Notes under the pieces: generated by a model
What the model saw: only the letters and a program-made list of their open reading frames with translations
Told to the model about the DNA's origin: nothing
The model's database searches: none
In this document: positions 23,300 to 34,985 of the stretch, piece by piece
How the letters are laid out: every line of letters starts with the position of its first letter
How positions within the stretch are numbered: position 1 is the stretch's first letter
DNA from: Dactylis glomerata
Taxonomy: Eukaryota > Streptophyta > Magnoliopsida > Poales > Poaceae
Reading direction: 5' to 3'
Assembly: GCA_007115705.1 (NCBI GenBank)
Contig: QXEO01000339.1
Location: 1,424,684 to 1,488,683 of the forward strand
DNA: 64,000 nt
Position numbers and translations under genes: made by a program

Positions 23300-24052
23300 G
23301 CGCTATTGTAAGTGTTGCGTGCACTACGACTCTCTAAAATTGTGCTGCCATCAAGCTCATCCTCGCGACAAGATGGTTCATCCAATTCAAACTACACAGG
23401 AGTGTGATGAAAGTGACGCTTACCACGACCGACTGCAGCTGCACGCATCTGCACTGGTTGGTATGACCCACCGCCTACTCCCATTTCCACTCAAGAAACA
23501 CCTTCACGCGGAGTACAGTCGTCTGGGCTAGATCTCAGGACTTCCAATGCTGTCACACGAGTGTTCACCTCCTCCATCGACTTCTGCAATTATCCAATCG
23601 TTCCGTCCACATGAGGCATCCACGCGTTGAGCTTGGTCAGTGCATCAGTCATCGATCTGAGTGATTCCGCCACCGATGCGCCTTGGGCCTTCAGTTCGCC
23701 TAGATCCAATTGGACCTTCTCCATCGCCGCTGCCGCAACCATCACCTCCGATGACACATGAACCTAGATGTTAGCTCAGGATTTTACCACTCACATAAGT
23801 ACCGTGAGCAACCGACCACCACCGCTTGGTTTGTGTCTGAACAGTCTACCGCCGTCAATGCCGCCGTCAGTGGTGCAAGAGGGCACTCACTGCTCCGCCG
23901 CCGCGAGATCCCAGTGAATAATGGGATTTTACAAGAGATCCCAACCACTACACGCACGATCGCGATTCGCCTCCACCGAATTTCCCTCAACTCGGCCAAT
24001 TTTTTTTGTGAAGTGGCTAGCCCTAATTTCCTGCAGAGATCGGCAGGGTACT

Positions 24053-24065
24053 GGCTCTGATACCA
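24053..24065 (-). other. Primer-binding site of the Reina-like element, tRNA-Met
   Basis: The minus strand reads TGGTATCAGAGCC, two bases inside the 5' LTR. Confidence 0.88.
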
Positions 24066-24067
24066 GA

Positions 24068-24404
24068 TGTGACACTACTAGAGTCTATCACCGATGCATA
24101 TCACAGATGACAACAAGATTCGATACAATCAGCGCCACGCTGATGAGTCTGGGGATGAACTCAGTTCATCTAAAGGAAGAAGAGAGAGGTTCAGATCCCG
24201 ATGGGATTCAGGTACAAGTTATTTGATAACCCTCACTAGTTCGCCTCTGGTCCTTATGTCGACGCCGATGTCTTCTCTCTCTTTGCTTCACCTCCGGCCT
24301 GCTCCGTGGTGGGTTGGGCCGCTTGTTGGGCCGTCTTCCTTCTCTGATGCTCAATCGCCCACGTCTTCTCCTTCAGTGCCTTTGTCAGGTACGTGGTCGT
24401 GACA
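24068..24404 (-). repeat. 5' LTR of the Reina-like element (337 bp)
   Basis: Bounded by TGTGACAC at 24068 and CGTGACA at 24404 on the + strand, giving TG...CA ends on both strands. The following CAAGG (24405-24409) should be the target duplication; the partner is out of view. Confidence 0.85.
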
Positions 24405-24669
24405 CAAGGTCGACCTCGATGTAGCAATGGAGAGACAACAATGTAGTACTTCACCTTTTTTTTAATGTTTACACTACGAGCACGTTAAACACACTCTTTT
24501 TGAATGTTTACATGCAAATGATGCATATCTATGGAGAAAAAACAGTATGTTAGAAAAAATAGAAAGAGCGATGCATGTTGATAGAGCTTGTTGTGTTATG
24601 GGAAAGAATTGATTAGGAGGCACCAAGCTAACGGCGAAGCGGAAGAGTACAGACTTCATCCTAGTAGTA

Positions 24670-25314
24670 TATTTGGTGGATGCGTAGAGAGCTTGTCCAT
24701 GACGAGGAAGTGCCATCACTTGCGCATGTGGCAATGTCAATTCAGATTATTAAGGCATGCAAAGTTGCTAACAGTATAAGGGCCTTGAGAAAAGTTCACC
24801 TATTCACCTGATAGGAAAAGTGCTTGGTGGCTAAACAAAAGGAAGCTTTTATTACGAGAAACGTGGATGCTAGTTTTAACCCTGACCCATTCCTGAAGAA
24901 TCATGGCCGTGATTAGGGATGATGCAGGGATATTTATTTGCAGCTCACTATAGCGTATGAGATCGACGCTAACAACACGCACCATCAGTAGAGGTATTGC
25001 ATAGCACATGAGATGGGATGTGCAGAATTATTTTTCAATCTGATTGTCTTCATGTTATTGAAACACTCCAGACGGGAACATTTTCATCCACGGCAGCTGC
25101 GATTTATGATCATATTTATGTACACGGTTTAACTTTTTCGAGTTTAGTTTCTGTAGCAGGAAAGCAAATTGTGTACCGACAGAGACAGATTCACGCCTGG
25201 ATGTTTGGGTTGGCGATTCGCTGATCTTTATTGTTTTATATCAATTGACTATGGTACCATCAATTTTTGATCAATAAAGTTCACAGTAGAATCTCGTTGC
25301 TTCCCTAAAAAAAA
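24670..25314 (+). pseudogene. Decayed 3' end of a LINE-type element with an RNase H-like domain
   Basis: Frames must be switched to read it. One frame gives WMRRELVHDEEVP near 24680. A frame ending near 24880 gives NVDASF, the typical first motif of plant LINE RNase H (RVT_3) domains. Another gives MAVIRDDAGIFIC near 24903-24941. A fourth (25018-25224) gives IIFQSDCLHVIETLQTG and STAAAIYDH, the middle of the same domain. The region ends in an AATAAA-like stretch and a short A run (about 25306-25314), as a LINE 3' tail would. It is non-functional. A captured host RNase H-like gene is the less likely alternative. Confidence 0.65.
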
Positions 25315-26168
25315 GTGCTCTGAACTATTCCCCACCAAAAAGTTTTATGTTAAAGAACCATGCACTGAGATGGTCAAAACGGGACGGGGAGACAAGTTCG
25401 CTTTCGTTGAATTTTGAAGAGGTCCGTGAATATGCACCATTCCATCGAAAATGCTTTGGTTGCGTACAAGAGTGGAGGTGTCGTGTTCTGCCCCTCCAAG
25501 CAACCGAGGAGGGGGCGGCAGCCCAGGTTTTAAACCACTTCCCTTGATGTCGACCACTGCAGAGCCATGAATGGGAATGAGAGACGAGCCCGAGATCGCA
25601 AGCAACTGACCTGACCTGGTGGGCTTGGTAGCCACCTGGCTCTAAAGCTGCTCTCCCAATCGTCTCACCTGCGTATGGGTGACCATCGGGTCCATAGCCG
25701 CTTGCCATGCGTTGCAAGTAACCTCTAAATTAGCTGTCTTGTGCCGCGCCGTGGGTCGCCATGCATGCCCAGCCTTAACATTCAGTTTCTCTTCAGTTTG
25801 GCTAGCTTGTTTGTTCAGTTAATTAGAGATGTGCATCTAGATTTACTTATCTGTAGGTGACCCTTGCCCGGAATATTGAATTACCCGGTAAAACTCCAAG
25901 GTTCTTGGATTTTATTACAAAGGCATGTAAAACTCCCGCTTCTGCATGGGCTGATGCATATAGTATTTTATTTATGTATTAAAGTATTTTAATATCAAAC
26001 ATAATGTGAGTTGTCTCAACATTACAGAAGTCTTGCATTTCTTTTTAATTATGGCCTAGTCCTGTCAAAAATAGCCAGTGCAACATGGGTCCAGGTGGAT
26101 CCATTTTTCACAAATCAAAAAAATGCAATTTCAAATTTTCATATTTTTATGTATGACATGCGTACGCC
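25315..26168. other. Unassigned region between the LINE remnant and element A
   Basis: About 850 bp with no domain I recognise. A 130-codon frame on the minus strand (25717-25325) and a parallel frame (25635-25345) overlap, and neither has a known motif. From about 25860 the DNA is AT-rich and looks like decayed repeat. I assign nothing here. Confidence 0.4.
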
Positions 26169-26529
26169 TGTTAGGGCCCATGGCATTGATACCCCTGAGA
26201 TATATTTGTGTTAAAGCCCATAGGAATTAAGGACCAAGAAAGGAGCCGACGTATATTGTATTCGAATAAGGAAACAATATGTAAACCGCATAGGTGATGA
26301 GTTTGTATAGAACCCGACCAGGATCTCGAGACATGGCCACCTATAAAGAGGGGCCAGGAGAGGCTGGCCAGGGGGAGATCGAGATTAGGCTTGTAATACT
26401 AGCTTTGTCTCAATAACATCACAAATTTCACCTTGTTTGTCTGATCCTTTACCTTTGAGTTCATTTGACGCCCTCTTCCCCCGATCCTAAGTCCGTAATC
26501 TAGGACATTGTCGAGATTCACCCTCGTCA
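26169..26529 (+). repeat. 5' LTR of element A
   Basis: It begins TGTTAGGGCCC and ends CACCCTCGTCA, with the PBS two bases on. The end resembles the LTR ends of B and C (AACCCTCGTCA) and parts of the middle are alignable (CCTTTGAGTTCATTTGACGC). It is a relative, not a copy. A TATA-like CTATAAAG is at about 26342. Confidence 0.75.
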
Positions 26530-26530
26530 A

Positions 26531-26546
26531 TTGGCGCCGACCGTGG
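26531..26546 (+). other. Primer-binding site of element A
   Basis: TTGGCGCCGACCGTGG, the same sequence as the PBS of element C. The GGCGCC core is usual in Tat-type elements. I do not assign the tRNA. Confidence 0.75.
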
Positions 26547-26566
26547 AGACCTTGGGCATTGAAGTC

Positions 26567-29500
26567 ATGAATTCGACGGCTTTTTCACCTTCATCAAAGA
26601 GCAACTCGAAGATCGACGGAAGCCAGATCATCTTTGGCACCGTAGATTTTCAACCACACCCACCCACCCTAGCTCCGGTCTTTGCAAGTCTCGACCAGGA
26701 GATGGATCTGACGATTGGAAGCTTCAATTTTCACGTTGGGTCTCTGGGATCTCTTTGCCTTTCAGATCCGATCCTTTCATGTCCGTCGGCAAGAAAAACT
26801 GCAGCTGCAGCAACATTGGAAACTTTCGTCGGCTCGTCCAGCAAGGTAAACTCGCCAGCCAACATCAAACCAGCGGAAGGAAAAAGAAATATCGTCGATG
26901 AACTCGACAAAATCATGGAAAACCTTGATCTAAAAGAATCATCAGGTTACTCAGATATGGAGTCAGACCGAAATTCCGATAGCATTAGCAACTATTCTGA
27001 AGAGGACTTCACCGCTCGTTATGGCGATGTCTCCTATAGCTCCGAAGACAAGTAGATGTCAGGATTAGAGCAATACGACGATGAGTAGACAATCTTTTCT
27101 TTGAATGACAACTGCTGCATCAGCAACCATCACTAGGTGTACGTGATAATCGATGAAACTTCAGAAGAATTTGGCAACAACAACAACCCAGTCATTAATT
27201 CGCAAAACCTTGGAAGGGGCACTAAGTACAGAGCTGAAGGAGACACAGATGAAACCGTCGCTGCCAGAGTTACAGTTCGGCTATCGGTCGCAGAGTGGGC
27301 ACAATAAGCAAGCCATTAACCATGATGTAGTTCTACCCCCTGATTTGTCCAGGAACGTACTGATGGGATACCGGTATGCCCTACATCAACAAGGAAAACA
27401 TATACAACAAGAGAGAAGCAAAATTTGACAAAGTCGTGAATCAGTTAGTGCAGCAAGCAAAGCACTGTGAGAAGAGCGCAATAATGCATCGTATACGAAC
27501 AACGGAAGGCACCATAGGTGTGTTTCACAGGTGGATAACTTAGAGCATGGTGACAGAACATATTTGGCAAGGAATCTCGAGTCATCCTTCTTATCAGTCG
27601 ATGAATAGGGAAACATCATGCCAAATACACCAGAAGTAGCACTCGTAGCAGAGCAAGCCTATCTATTGACCACACAACCAACACCTAGCGATTCGCGTGA
27701 AGGCATGCATCGGGCTGCTCTCCAAAGCTCGAGATGGCAAGAAATAGGCTAAAGTGCGGGAAAGAAGCCCCGTGACAAAACATATCACCACACTGTCGCA
27801 ATATCCCTTGGCATGATGGAGGAACCCGAAGATCCAGGTCGCCACACAAGGAAATGTCACCATGTCGTCGCTACAACCCGCAGTGCAGCAGCAGGAGCCA
27901 AACATCCAGGTCTCTGTATCACGAAGAGCCACCACGGCACCATCATATCACAGGATATGAAGGAGGAAGCCGACGATCTAGGTCACCAAGGTATGCATGC
28001 CTACGACAACGAAGACGAGGAAGTTGAGATGGAGGCGCCATGCTTTACCCGCAGGGTTCACAGGATGCAAGTACCCAAAGGATTCAAGCTACCCCATGAT
28101 CAACAAAAATACGACAGCTCGCAAGAGCCCCAATCGTGGTTATCAGACTACCTTCAGGCTGTGAAAATTCTCAGGGGCTCCAAGGAAACAGCAATGCAAA
28201 GTCTACAACTACACCTCACCGGCGCAGAACGGTCTTGGTTAAGCAAGCTTCCCGAAGAAACCATTGGCAGCTGGAGCGAATTGACAAAGCAATTCACTAG
28301 CAATTTCAGATCTACTTACAAAAGGCCAACATCAATAGAGGAAGTAAGGGCTCGAACTAAAAAAACACAACGAGTCGCTTTGCTCTTACATCCAACGCTG
28401 GAGCATCATCAAAAACTCACCCGAAGATGTCTCCGACAAGCGAGCAGTTGACGCTTTCATTACATGGCTCCGCCATCTGGAATTCATCGAGGAGATGGGT
28501 CGAATTAGGCCAAAGAAAGTGTCAGAACTCATGGATATAGCCAACAAATTCATAGATGGCAAAGACACTCATCATAACAAGAGAACGCATTCACCCGAAG
28601 ATGATCGATCCCATCGTTACAGCGGCCAGAAGTGCATGCCCCACAACTATGAAAACTATAGTTTACACAGCGAGGTAGCCGCAGGATATAGGGACAACAA
28701 CAACAACACCCAAGGAGATGAGCGTCAAAGTAGTGGTTATCGCAACGACAATAGAGACGACTCAGGCCCCAGCAAACCATTCAAGCCAAGAACTTCGAGA
28801 GGTTATAATCAGCCACCCGAGGATATCTTAAACGGAAAGAGAGTTTCAAATCATTAAATGAAAGACTGTCTCACTTTCATCAAACTACAAGAAGCTGTCG
28901 GATCCAAGCAAGCTGAGGCATGAAGTCAAGGATATACAGGAACTCCCAGGTCATCAATTTATCACGCACCACCGCCTCCTCCAAACAACAGAGCCGCGCT
29001 AGCCCAAGGGCAGCAAAACCAGGGTAATCAGAACAATGGAGGATATATTTCATCAAAAGGGCACATCGCCGCAATGACCCAGCCGGTGCGGAAGTCAACA
29101 AACAACATAAAAACATATCTCGATAGGTCTATTTGGCAACAGCATTGCCTCTAGTAAATACAGAGTACCTCCACTGATCCGAACAACCAATTGAGTTCAG
29201 TAGGGAGGACCACCCAATAAAGGTACCTCGGCGAGGTAATGCGTCCTTGGTTCTAAAAGAACAAATTGGAGAATATGATGTTAGCAGAGTATTCATGGAT
29301 GCAAAAATTGGCATAAGCCTAATATACGCAAAAACTTTGAAGGCAATGCATATCTCACTCGAGGTCCTATAGCAAACAGATTGTTCTTTCCACTGAATCA
29401 TCCCTAGAAGTGCTAATTACCCATTGGGTCGAACAACACATGACATTTGCTTCAGCAACCGGTGTAAATTCAGGCGGGAAAATCTGGAATTCGAGATCAT

Positions 29501-29842
29501 GGACTGGCCATCACAATATCACGCGATCCTCGAAGAACCCGAGTTTTTGCGTTTCATGGCAGTTCCTCATTACACATACCTCATGTTAAAACTGCCAGGA
29601 CAAAACGGAATCATCACAGTCAAAGGAAACTTTGATCTCTCTGATACATGCGACAAGGTGTTTCATAAGATGGCGCAAACATTTGGCATGATAGCCGAAT
29701 ATACAAAACTCAAGGGTGACGCGGAGCGTGGCACACTATTAGAAGAAGGTCGATCCCCACCAGACAAGGCTTTGGACGACATGCCGGATGCAAAGAAAAT
29801 TCGGGTTCACCCATCTAACCCGGACAAAGCTACTTCAATCTA
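26567..29842 (+). pseudogene. gag-protease of element A, broken
   Basis: The first ATG in frame is 26567, 20 bases after the PBS. Open pieces lie at 26567-27055, 27813-28451, 28495-28857 and 29424-29843, with stops and shifts between. The gag core is clear near 28130-28350 (WLSDYLQAVKILRGSKETA, then LTGAERSWLSKLP and FRSTYKRPTS). The protease region near 29293-29370 has FMDAKIGISLIYAKTL where C has an intact FMDAGSG motif, so the active site is mutated. The C-terminal region (WPSQYHAILEEPEFLRFMAV) matches the end of gag-protease in B and C. After the stop at 29841-29843 no RT follows. Its product would bind and package element RNA. Confidence 0.8.
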
Positions 29843-29843
29843 G

Positions 29844-30296
29844 TCTTAGACTCCTATCGCTTAGGCGCAATTTTATGATAAAAATAAGCCTTATCAGCCA
29901 GAAACTCGGAGTTAGTTAAAATAAGGATTTTTAGCCATAATTCATCCTGTCTAGGCTCTCTGAACCCAGAACATGGGCCATTGGTTGGGTTACTTGAGCC
30001 ACCAATATGTACCTCTATATTCGGCATATAAATAAAGCTAAGTTTTATACGCTTTTTATCGATTACTTCATATTTATGCTGGGGGCTCCCCCATATATAT
30101 ATATATATATATAGTAATTTAACAGTCCATCATTTACGGTGCCACATTAAAAAAATCGAATGCGGCAAACGCACCATACAAACCACGTCTTGACTCGAGT
30201 GGCTGATACAGTCGCAATGGCATCAGACTAACGAAATATTCTCACGTAAAAAAATGCATTGACAAAATTTTAGAAAATTATATTATATACAGAGTA
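29844..30296. other. Non-coding spacer in element A
   Basis: Between the gag-protease end and the antisense gene end. It includes an AT dinucleotide run of about 20 bases near 30093-30113. I see no pol remnant. Confidence 0.6.
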
Positions 30297-31200
30297 TCAT
30301 ATATATTTTACATAGGGTGTTGTCCCCCTTATAGGTTCAGAAAGAATTGGCTCTAAACAATGGTGCTCTTCAAAATAACCCGTATCAGCTTCTAGCAGCT
30401 GGTCAACCATCCTCTTTGTGAGTTCCAGAGTCGCTTCCAGGTGTTTTTTCAGATGAATTCCCTTTGATTTGCAAGGAGGGAACCCCTTGGACATCTCGTG
30501 GAAGTCAAGTTTTGGTTTCCATTTACGCATCCAAGCAAGAGCAAACTAGGCTCCTCGCACCAGACGAAGTTTCATCAGACGATGAATATCTGCTGGACTA
30601 AAATACATCTAGCAATCCGCGAAAATTATCGGGGTGGGGGGGAGGGGGGGATTTCTCGAAAGCATAACAGTCAAGGTCGTCGTAAGAGCTTTCCGGCAGG
30701 ATTCCATGGTTTCTCTAATTCGGTCAACACGATCTTGCGGCAGCACTACAGCTTGACGCCTCCGTTCGTCAAACCAAAAACTGCTCGTGCTAGCCGAAAT
30801 TCTCTCCAAAACTACTATTCATTCGCTAACGCGAAGTTTTTCAGCAGCACTGTCTAAGCAAGTACCTGCATCAACGGTAACAACGTCCGTGTATACTTTG
30901 ATGAAAAATACTCGGGGGCTCCGAAGAACTTACACTCAGTTGCTCGCTTGCCCTTTCGAGAAGATTGGTCATATATTGGCCGTTGTCAGTCAACTCCGTT
31001 ATTCTCGATGAAAGTGTTGACGCTTTTTCTTCCAGGGATGATATTGTCGCCTCAAGACCCGCGGATTTTTTTACTTTGTCCAGCACAGTAATCACTACTT
31101 GTTTCAAGAACTTCACAAGATTCTCCAAGTCTGCAATTCGGTGAGCATCCCCAGTATTCGACATTGGTTCACTTAATAGATCCCCAGCCTCGGAACTGGA
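30297..31200 (-). pseudogene. Antisense gene 2 of element A, decayed
   Basis: Three minus-strand pieces in order: 31164-30915 (coiled coil, ADLENLVKFLKQVV...SSLEEKASTLSSRI), then 30809-30609 (RRRQAVVLPQDRVDRIRETM and TVMLSRNPPLPPTP), then 30530-30297 (MRKWKPKLDFHEMSKGFPP...HLEATLELTKRMVDQLLEADTGYF). Each has a clear counterpart in the same order in element C at 51900-52832. GTAAGT after the first piece and AG before the second suggest introns. A frame change separates the second and third. Opposite strand to gag; function unknown. Confidence 0.65.
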
Positions 31201-31426
31201 AGGTTCCTATGGTTGTGAGCTAGTGTCTTTTTCTAGCATGACATGTTCAGCCGTCGTTGGCTGGTACAAAGACAAAAGAAGCAACTCAAAAAGAACATGG
31301 CCAGAAGAAACCATTTATTCATTATAACAGGAATTTACATCTCTGTGGCAACCCGCCAACTCAAAAGACGAAACTTCACTGCAACACTACACCTACTTTA
31401 CAAAAAGATGAGGACAGGGAGGAATC

Positions 31427-31896
31427 CTACGGCACCTCGGCAAGATTGGTGCTGACTGCAGGAGTGGCGCTGGAAGAAGGAGATACCAGTTTCTGCGAGT
31501 ACTTCTTGGCTTTGGCCAAGAATGGTTGCATCTCTACTACTTGGCCATTTTCATCCTTTGCGAGGGTAGCACTGATCTTCTCCCAATTTACACCTTCTCC
31601 GTGTGACATAGCCAGTGCTATGGTAATTTCGGCACCAACTTTTGTTGCCATACGCTTGAAGGCCCAGGTGGCCAGGTTGGGTCTTCGGGAGTGTTGAAAG
31701 TTTTGACTAACTTCCCTAGATGTTTGGGTATCTCCTCCTTATTCTTCAGGAAGAACGCCTTAAAAAGGCGCACAAGGGCACTGTGCGTACAGGCGAGGAC
31801 TTTCCTGGCCAACATGCAGTTTGCCTCTAGAACACTCACAGCGTCACGAAGTGGGTCAACCTCATTGCCCTCCCGAAGAGACAAAATCTCGCCAAT
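31427..31896 (-). pseudogene. Last exon of antisense gene 1 of element A, frameshifted
   Basis: The minus strand from 31896 reads ILSLREGNEVDPLRDAVSVL...LVKTFNTPEDPTWPPG, then changes frame near 31630-31650 and continues as ATKVGAEITIALAMSHGEG...PFLAKAKKYSQKL to a stop. It matches exon 6 of the gene in element C (PLMTAVNLLEENWISIQE...LAKSFDTTEDPT...AISLSLAHG). An intron acceptor (TAGACAG on the minus strand) lies just upstream at about 31897. The Helitron begins 26 bases further on, inside that intron. Confidence 0.68.
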
Positions 31897-31922
31897 TCTG
31901 TCTACTTATTTGTTATTCAGTA

Positions 31923-31942
31923 TCTAAAGGTATAATTGGTGC
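31923..31942 (+). other. Helitron 5' terminus
   Basis: TCTAAAGGTATAATTGGTGC, preceded by A (31922). The position is fixed by where homology to the antisense-gene intron of element A stops. Confidence 0.65.
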
Positions 31943-32245
31943 CCTTCCTATGTGCTTTCACAGCGATTAGGCAACATGGATCGTCGGATCGCCGTCTCCG
32001 GAGCATCTTGGCCGTCCATCCGCGGTGGTTTTTTTTTACTGAGCGCTGCTGTGTATTTTTCTGCACCAAATATTTCAGCCGGGAGGTCAATGACAGGTGG
32101 GCCGCATGCTTAGGGCCCAGCGGTTAGTGGGCGGGACACTTCCCACTTGCACGTCCACTTGCAAGCCCACTTGCATCTGACGGGTGGGGCCACAGTTATT
32201 TCTGTAAAAAAAACCTAGAAAAATCCCCCACAGAGACAAAACACG

Positions 32246-32262
32246 CCCCCCCCCCCCCCCCC
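32246..32262 (+). repeat. Homopolymer run C17
   Basis: Seventeen C in a row in the GC-rich 5' segment of the Helitron; a likely slippage and sequencing-error site. Confidence 0.9.
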
Positions 32263-34395
32263 AATCCTGTGCCTCCCCAGAACCCCCAATCCCGCGCCTC
32301 CCCAACCCTAGCCAATCCCGCGGCGGCGGCGGCGCAGGCGCGAGGCGGCGCGAGGACGGCACGAGGAGGCGGCGGCTGCGGCAGGCGGCGGCCTGGCGCA
32401 GGCAACGCGCAGGCGACAGCGACATGGCGCGGTGCGCGGCGACGAGGCAGGCAGGCAATCCAGCTTCTTGCCCTACTTCTCCGGCCGGGAACAGCGCCGT
32501 CAGCCTGCGGCCCACCTTCCTCCATCCCCACGGCGCTCTCTCTTGCTCCTCTCATCTCTCCCTTTTTTCTTGCAGGTTCCGACGCCGGGCCGGATTCCGA
32601 TGCCCCTGTCGTGGGCGTCTTTGTCGGAGGAGTCGCCGGGGAGGCCGCCGGGGCTCCAAGTTCTGGCGGCGCAGCGTCCGCGTCTGCGGCCGCTCGACGG
32701 CGATCTGGGGAGCGGCAGGCCGAGGGCCACGAGGCGGCAGCGAGCGCCGGCGTCGGCCTCCTCTCGGCGCAGGTATATTAGCACGGGACCTCGCCCTCCC
32801 CTTCCCTCCCCCTGAGCTAGACGTCCGACCATCCTCCTATTTTCATTGTCTTCTCTGTCGATGTGGTGGTCGGCTGTATAGTTATTTTCCTTTTCTCATG
32901 TGTTGTGATGATGCTTTTCATATGAATGTGCTGCTGGTTTGCTTGATTATTGGATGAATATTTGAGTGATGGTGCTATTTCTAAAATATTGTTATACTAC
33001 AAATTGATGCGGTGGTAATACAATTGATCTCCCTTGTAGTTGCAAAATGTCTGAAGAGTTAGATTTGTTTCTGACATATAACGGAAGAAAATAAAAAATA
33101 AAGGAAGAGAAGGATGCTCCTGGTCGTCGTCCCCGTGCTCGCGCTCCTCTGTCTCCACGAGGTGGTGGTGGACGTGCCGCTACAGCCCTCCACAGTTGAT
33201 TTGGTCGTTGGTGACTACTACTGTACCTCTGAAATGGGATGATTTCGCACATTTTTAGTTCAATATTTGATACAAATGTTGATGAGCACATAGCCTTGGA
33301 GCCTCCCCTTTCGATTCATGTGAATTTATTTGTTTCAGATGTGTTACAGTCACTGACCGTGTGATTGGCAGGCTAGGGTTTGTTCTGTGTTGTTGATTGC
33401 TCTAACTTTGCCTAAAAAAGAAGAGACAGCAACGCCTTCCTGAGCAGCAACCGCCATTGAGAACAGGTCAGTTATACTGCTCATGACCATGGTTATATGT
33501 ATCTACAGAAAAAGAATACCAGCATGTAATTTATGTTTACAGTTCCTTTTTGCTGAAATCAGTAGGATATATTGGTCACAATTTTGTTTCAGATGGAGCT
33601 TCAACCATAGAGGTCAGTTGATTTGGTTGTTGCTTAGGTCAGACCAGGAAAACGAGCCATGGTAAATTTCCTCCCTTCTGATCTCCCTCCCATCTTTATC
33701 TATTTTTGTCCCGCAGATCCATATATTTGTTAGTATAGATCTGTTATTTTATATATGCTTGCAAAGTGGTCGGCAAAAATCTTGCAAAGAAAGAATTATC
33801 TATGTCATATCTTTGCTATGTTGTTGACTCTTTTTTATCTTTTTTGAAAGTTTGCCCCAATTAGTGATAGCAACTCGAGTTGTTAGTCTACAAGAAGATT
33901 GCAATCGTTTATTTCCTTGAGAATGTGCAGAGATGTTTTTGACAGCCCATGGAAGATTAACCGGGAAGGCTATGCAAGTGGTGTGGTTCATGCTCCGCAA
34001 AAACTGTCCACATGAGCTAATATTTGCCATCGATCCACTCAGCTTCGGTGCACTTCTTTACTCTTTTGTACTTTCATCAGATGCTTGCTGAAGGTCCTAG
34101 CTAATATTACTGTTGACAGGAAGTTGCAGCCAATGGTGGTGGTCTTTGGCAGTGAGGAGAGGAGTATTGGATGGATTCTTCAAGATTTAATGCGGTTATG
34201 GTGAGCCTCTAACCCATTTTATGGATGATTGCCATAAGGGGTAGGTTCTGTAATTGAAGTGTGTTCTGGTGATTGTGAAGTGTGTCTAAACCGAAATATT
34301 ATGGTGTGATAAAGTATGTTTCTTTGCAGTCTGGACACGGATTGAGTGTGGAGAAAAATCAAGAGAAGGGGATTTGCAAGATGAAGGTCACCATG

Positions 34396-34489
34396 ACTGA
34401 TGGACATCCATTATTTGTTTATGAGGAGTGCCAAATTTCAAGACTGATGGACATCCATTATTTGTTTATGAGGAGTGCCAAATTTCAAG
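34396..34489 (+). repeat. Perfect 2 x 47-bp tandem duplication
   Basis: Units 34396-34442 and 34443-34489 are identical. They lie in an exon-like island that starts after a CAG near 34330. 47 is not a multiple of three, so any frame would shift. Confidence 0.92.
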
Positions 34490-34985
34490 CAGCGCAGCTA
34501 CCAGCCCTCCCTCTGCTGCCTCTTTGCCATGGACGGGAGTGCCCTCTTTTCTCGGCCAACAAAGAGCACGGGCTTTAGAGGCAGGTGAGGAGGCCAGCTG
34601 CCTGTGGCCCTGCCGTTCAGGTTTAATTACTTCCCCTTTGTATTCTACCTACCTTTAAATCTCCTTTGCTTCTATAGTTTGGCCATGTTGCAGCTTACAT
34701 TCCAAATCTTAAATTTTAATCATCTCAAATAGTCGTGCAAAAAAGCCATTTATCTAGGATATCATAAGAATAGATTATTTCCAGTAAATTTAATCATTTC
34801 AAATTTAATCATCTCAAATAGTTGTACAACCATGAAGGGGCCTTGTATGCGTGTCTGCGTGTTTTTAATGCCAGTAATATATGGTTGTATGTGTGTGTAG
34901 TTTTGTGCGAGTAATGTGCTGCAGCCTGCATTAGTTTTTGGCATGTTTTATTGTTTGCTGAGCAACACAAAATTAGTATGTATTG

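Larger units (their letters stand above)
18951..24404 (-). mobile_element. Reina-like chromovirus (Gypsy), minus strand, 3' LTR cut by the Athila element
   Basis: Reading on the minus strand, the order is 5' LTR (24404-24068, 337 bp), tRNA-Met PBS, gag, protease, RT, RNase H, integrase, chromodomain-like tail, polypurine tract and a 147-bp piece of the 3' LTR. Short LTRs with a chromodomain are typical of the Reina clade. The Athila-like element inserted in the 3' LTR at 18950/18951, so the outer part of that LTR lies left of the window. Over the 147 bp shared by both LTRs I count 9 substitutions (about 6%), making this the oldest layer of the left block. Confidence 0.88.
31943..34985 (+). 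other. Helitron body, left part: promoter-like GC-rich segment and exon-like fragments
   Basis: It opens with a GC-rich stretch (32230-32790) that looks like the 5' UTR and first exon of a plant gene, ending in a splice-donor-like GCGCAG|GTATAT near 32770. Overlapping frames there on both strands share no known domain. Exon-like islands flanked by CAG and GT follow near 33595, 33928-34020, 34119-34200 and 34330-34490. None gives a domain I recognise, so I name no donor gene. No frame is long enough to be a working gene. A C17 run lies at 32246-32262. Confidence 0.5.

Noticed and set aside
30090..30113. AT dinucleotide run considered as a regulatory or origin-like site
   Set aside because: A simple microsatellite in a retrotransposon spacer, with no other signal.
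32246..32781. Possible intact host gene start (170-codon frame from 32269)
   Set aside because: Frames on both strands are open because of GC content, no continuation through downstream exons can be read, and the segment lies within the Helitron limits.
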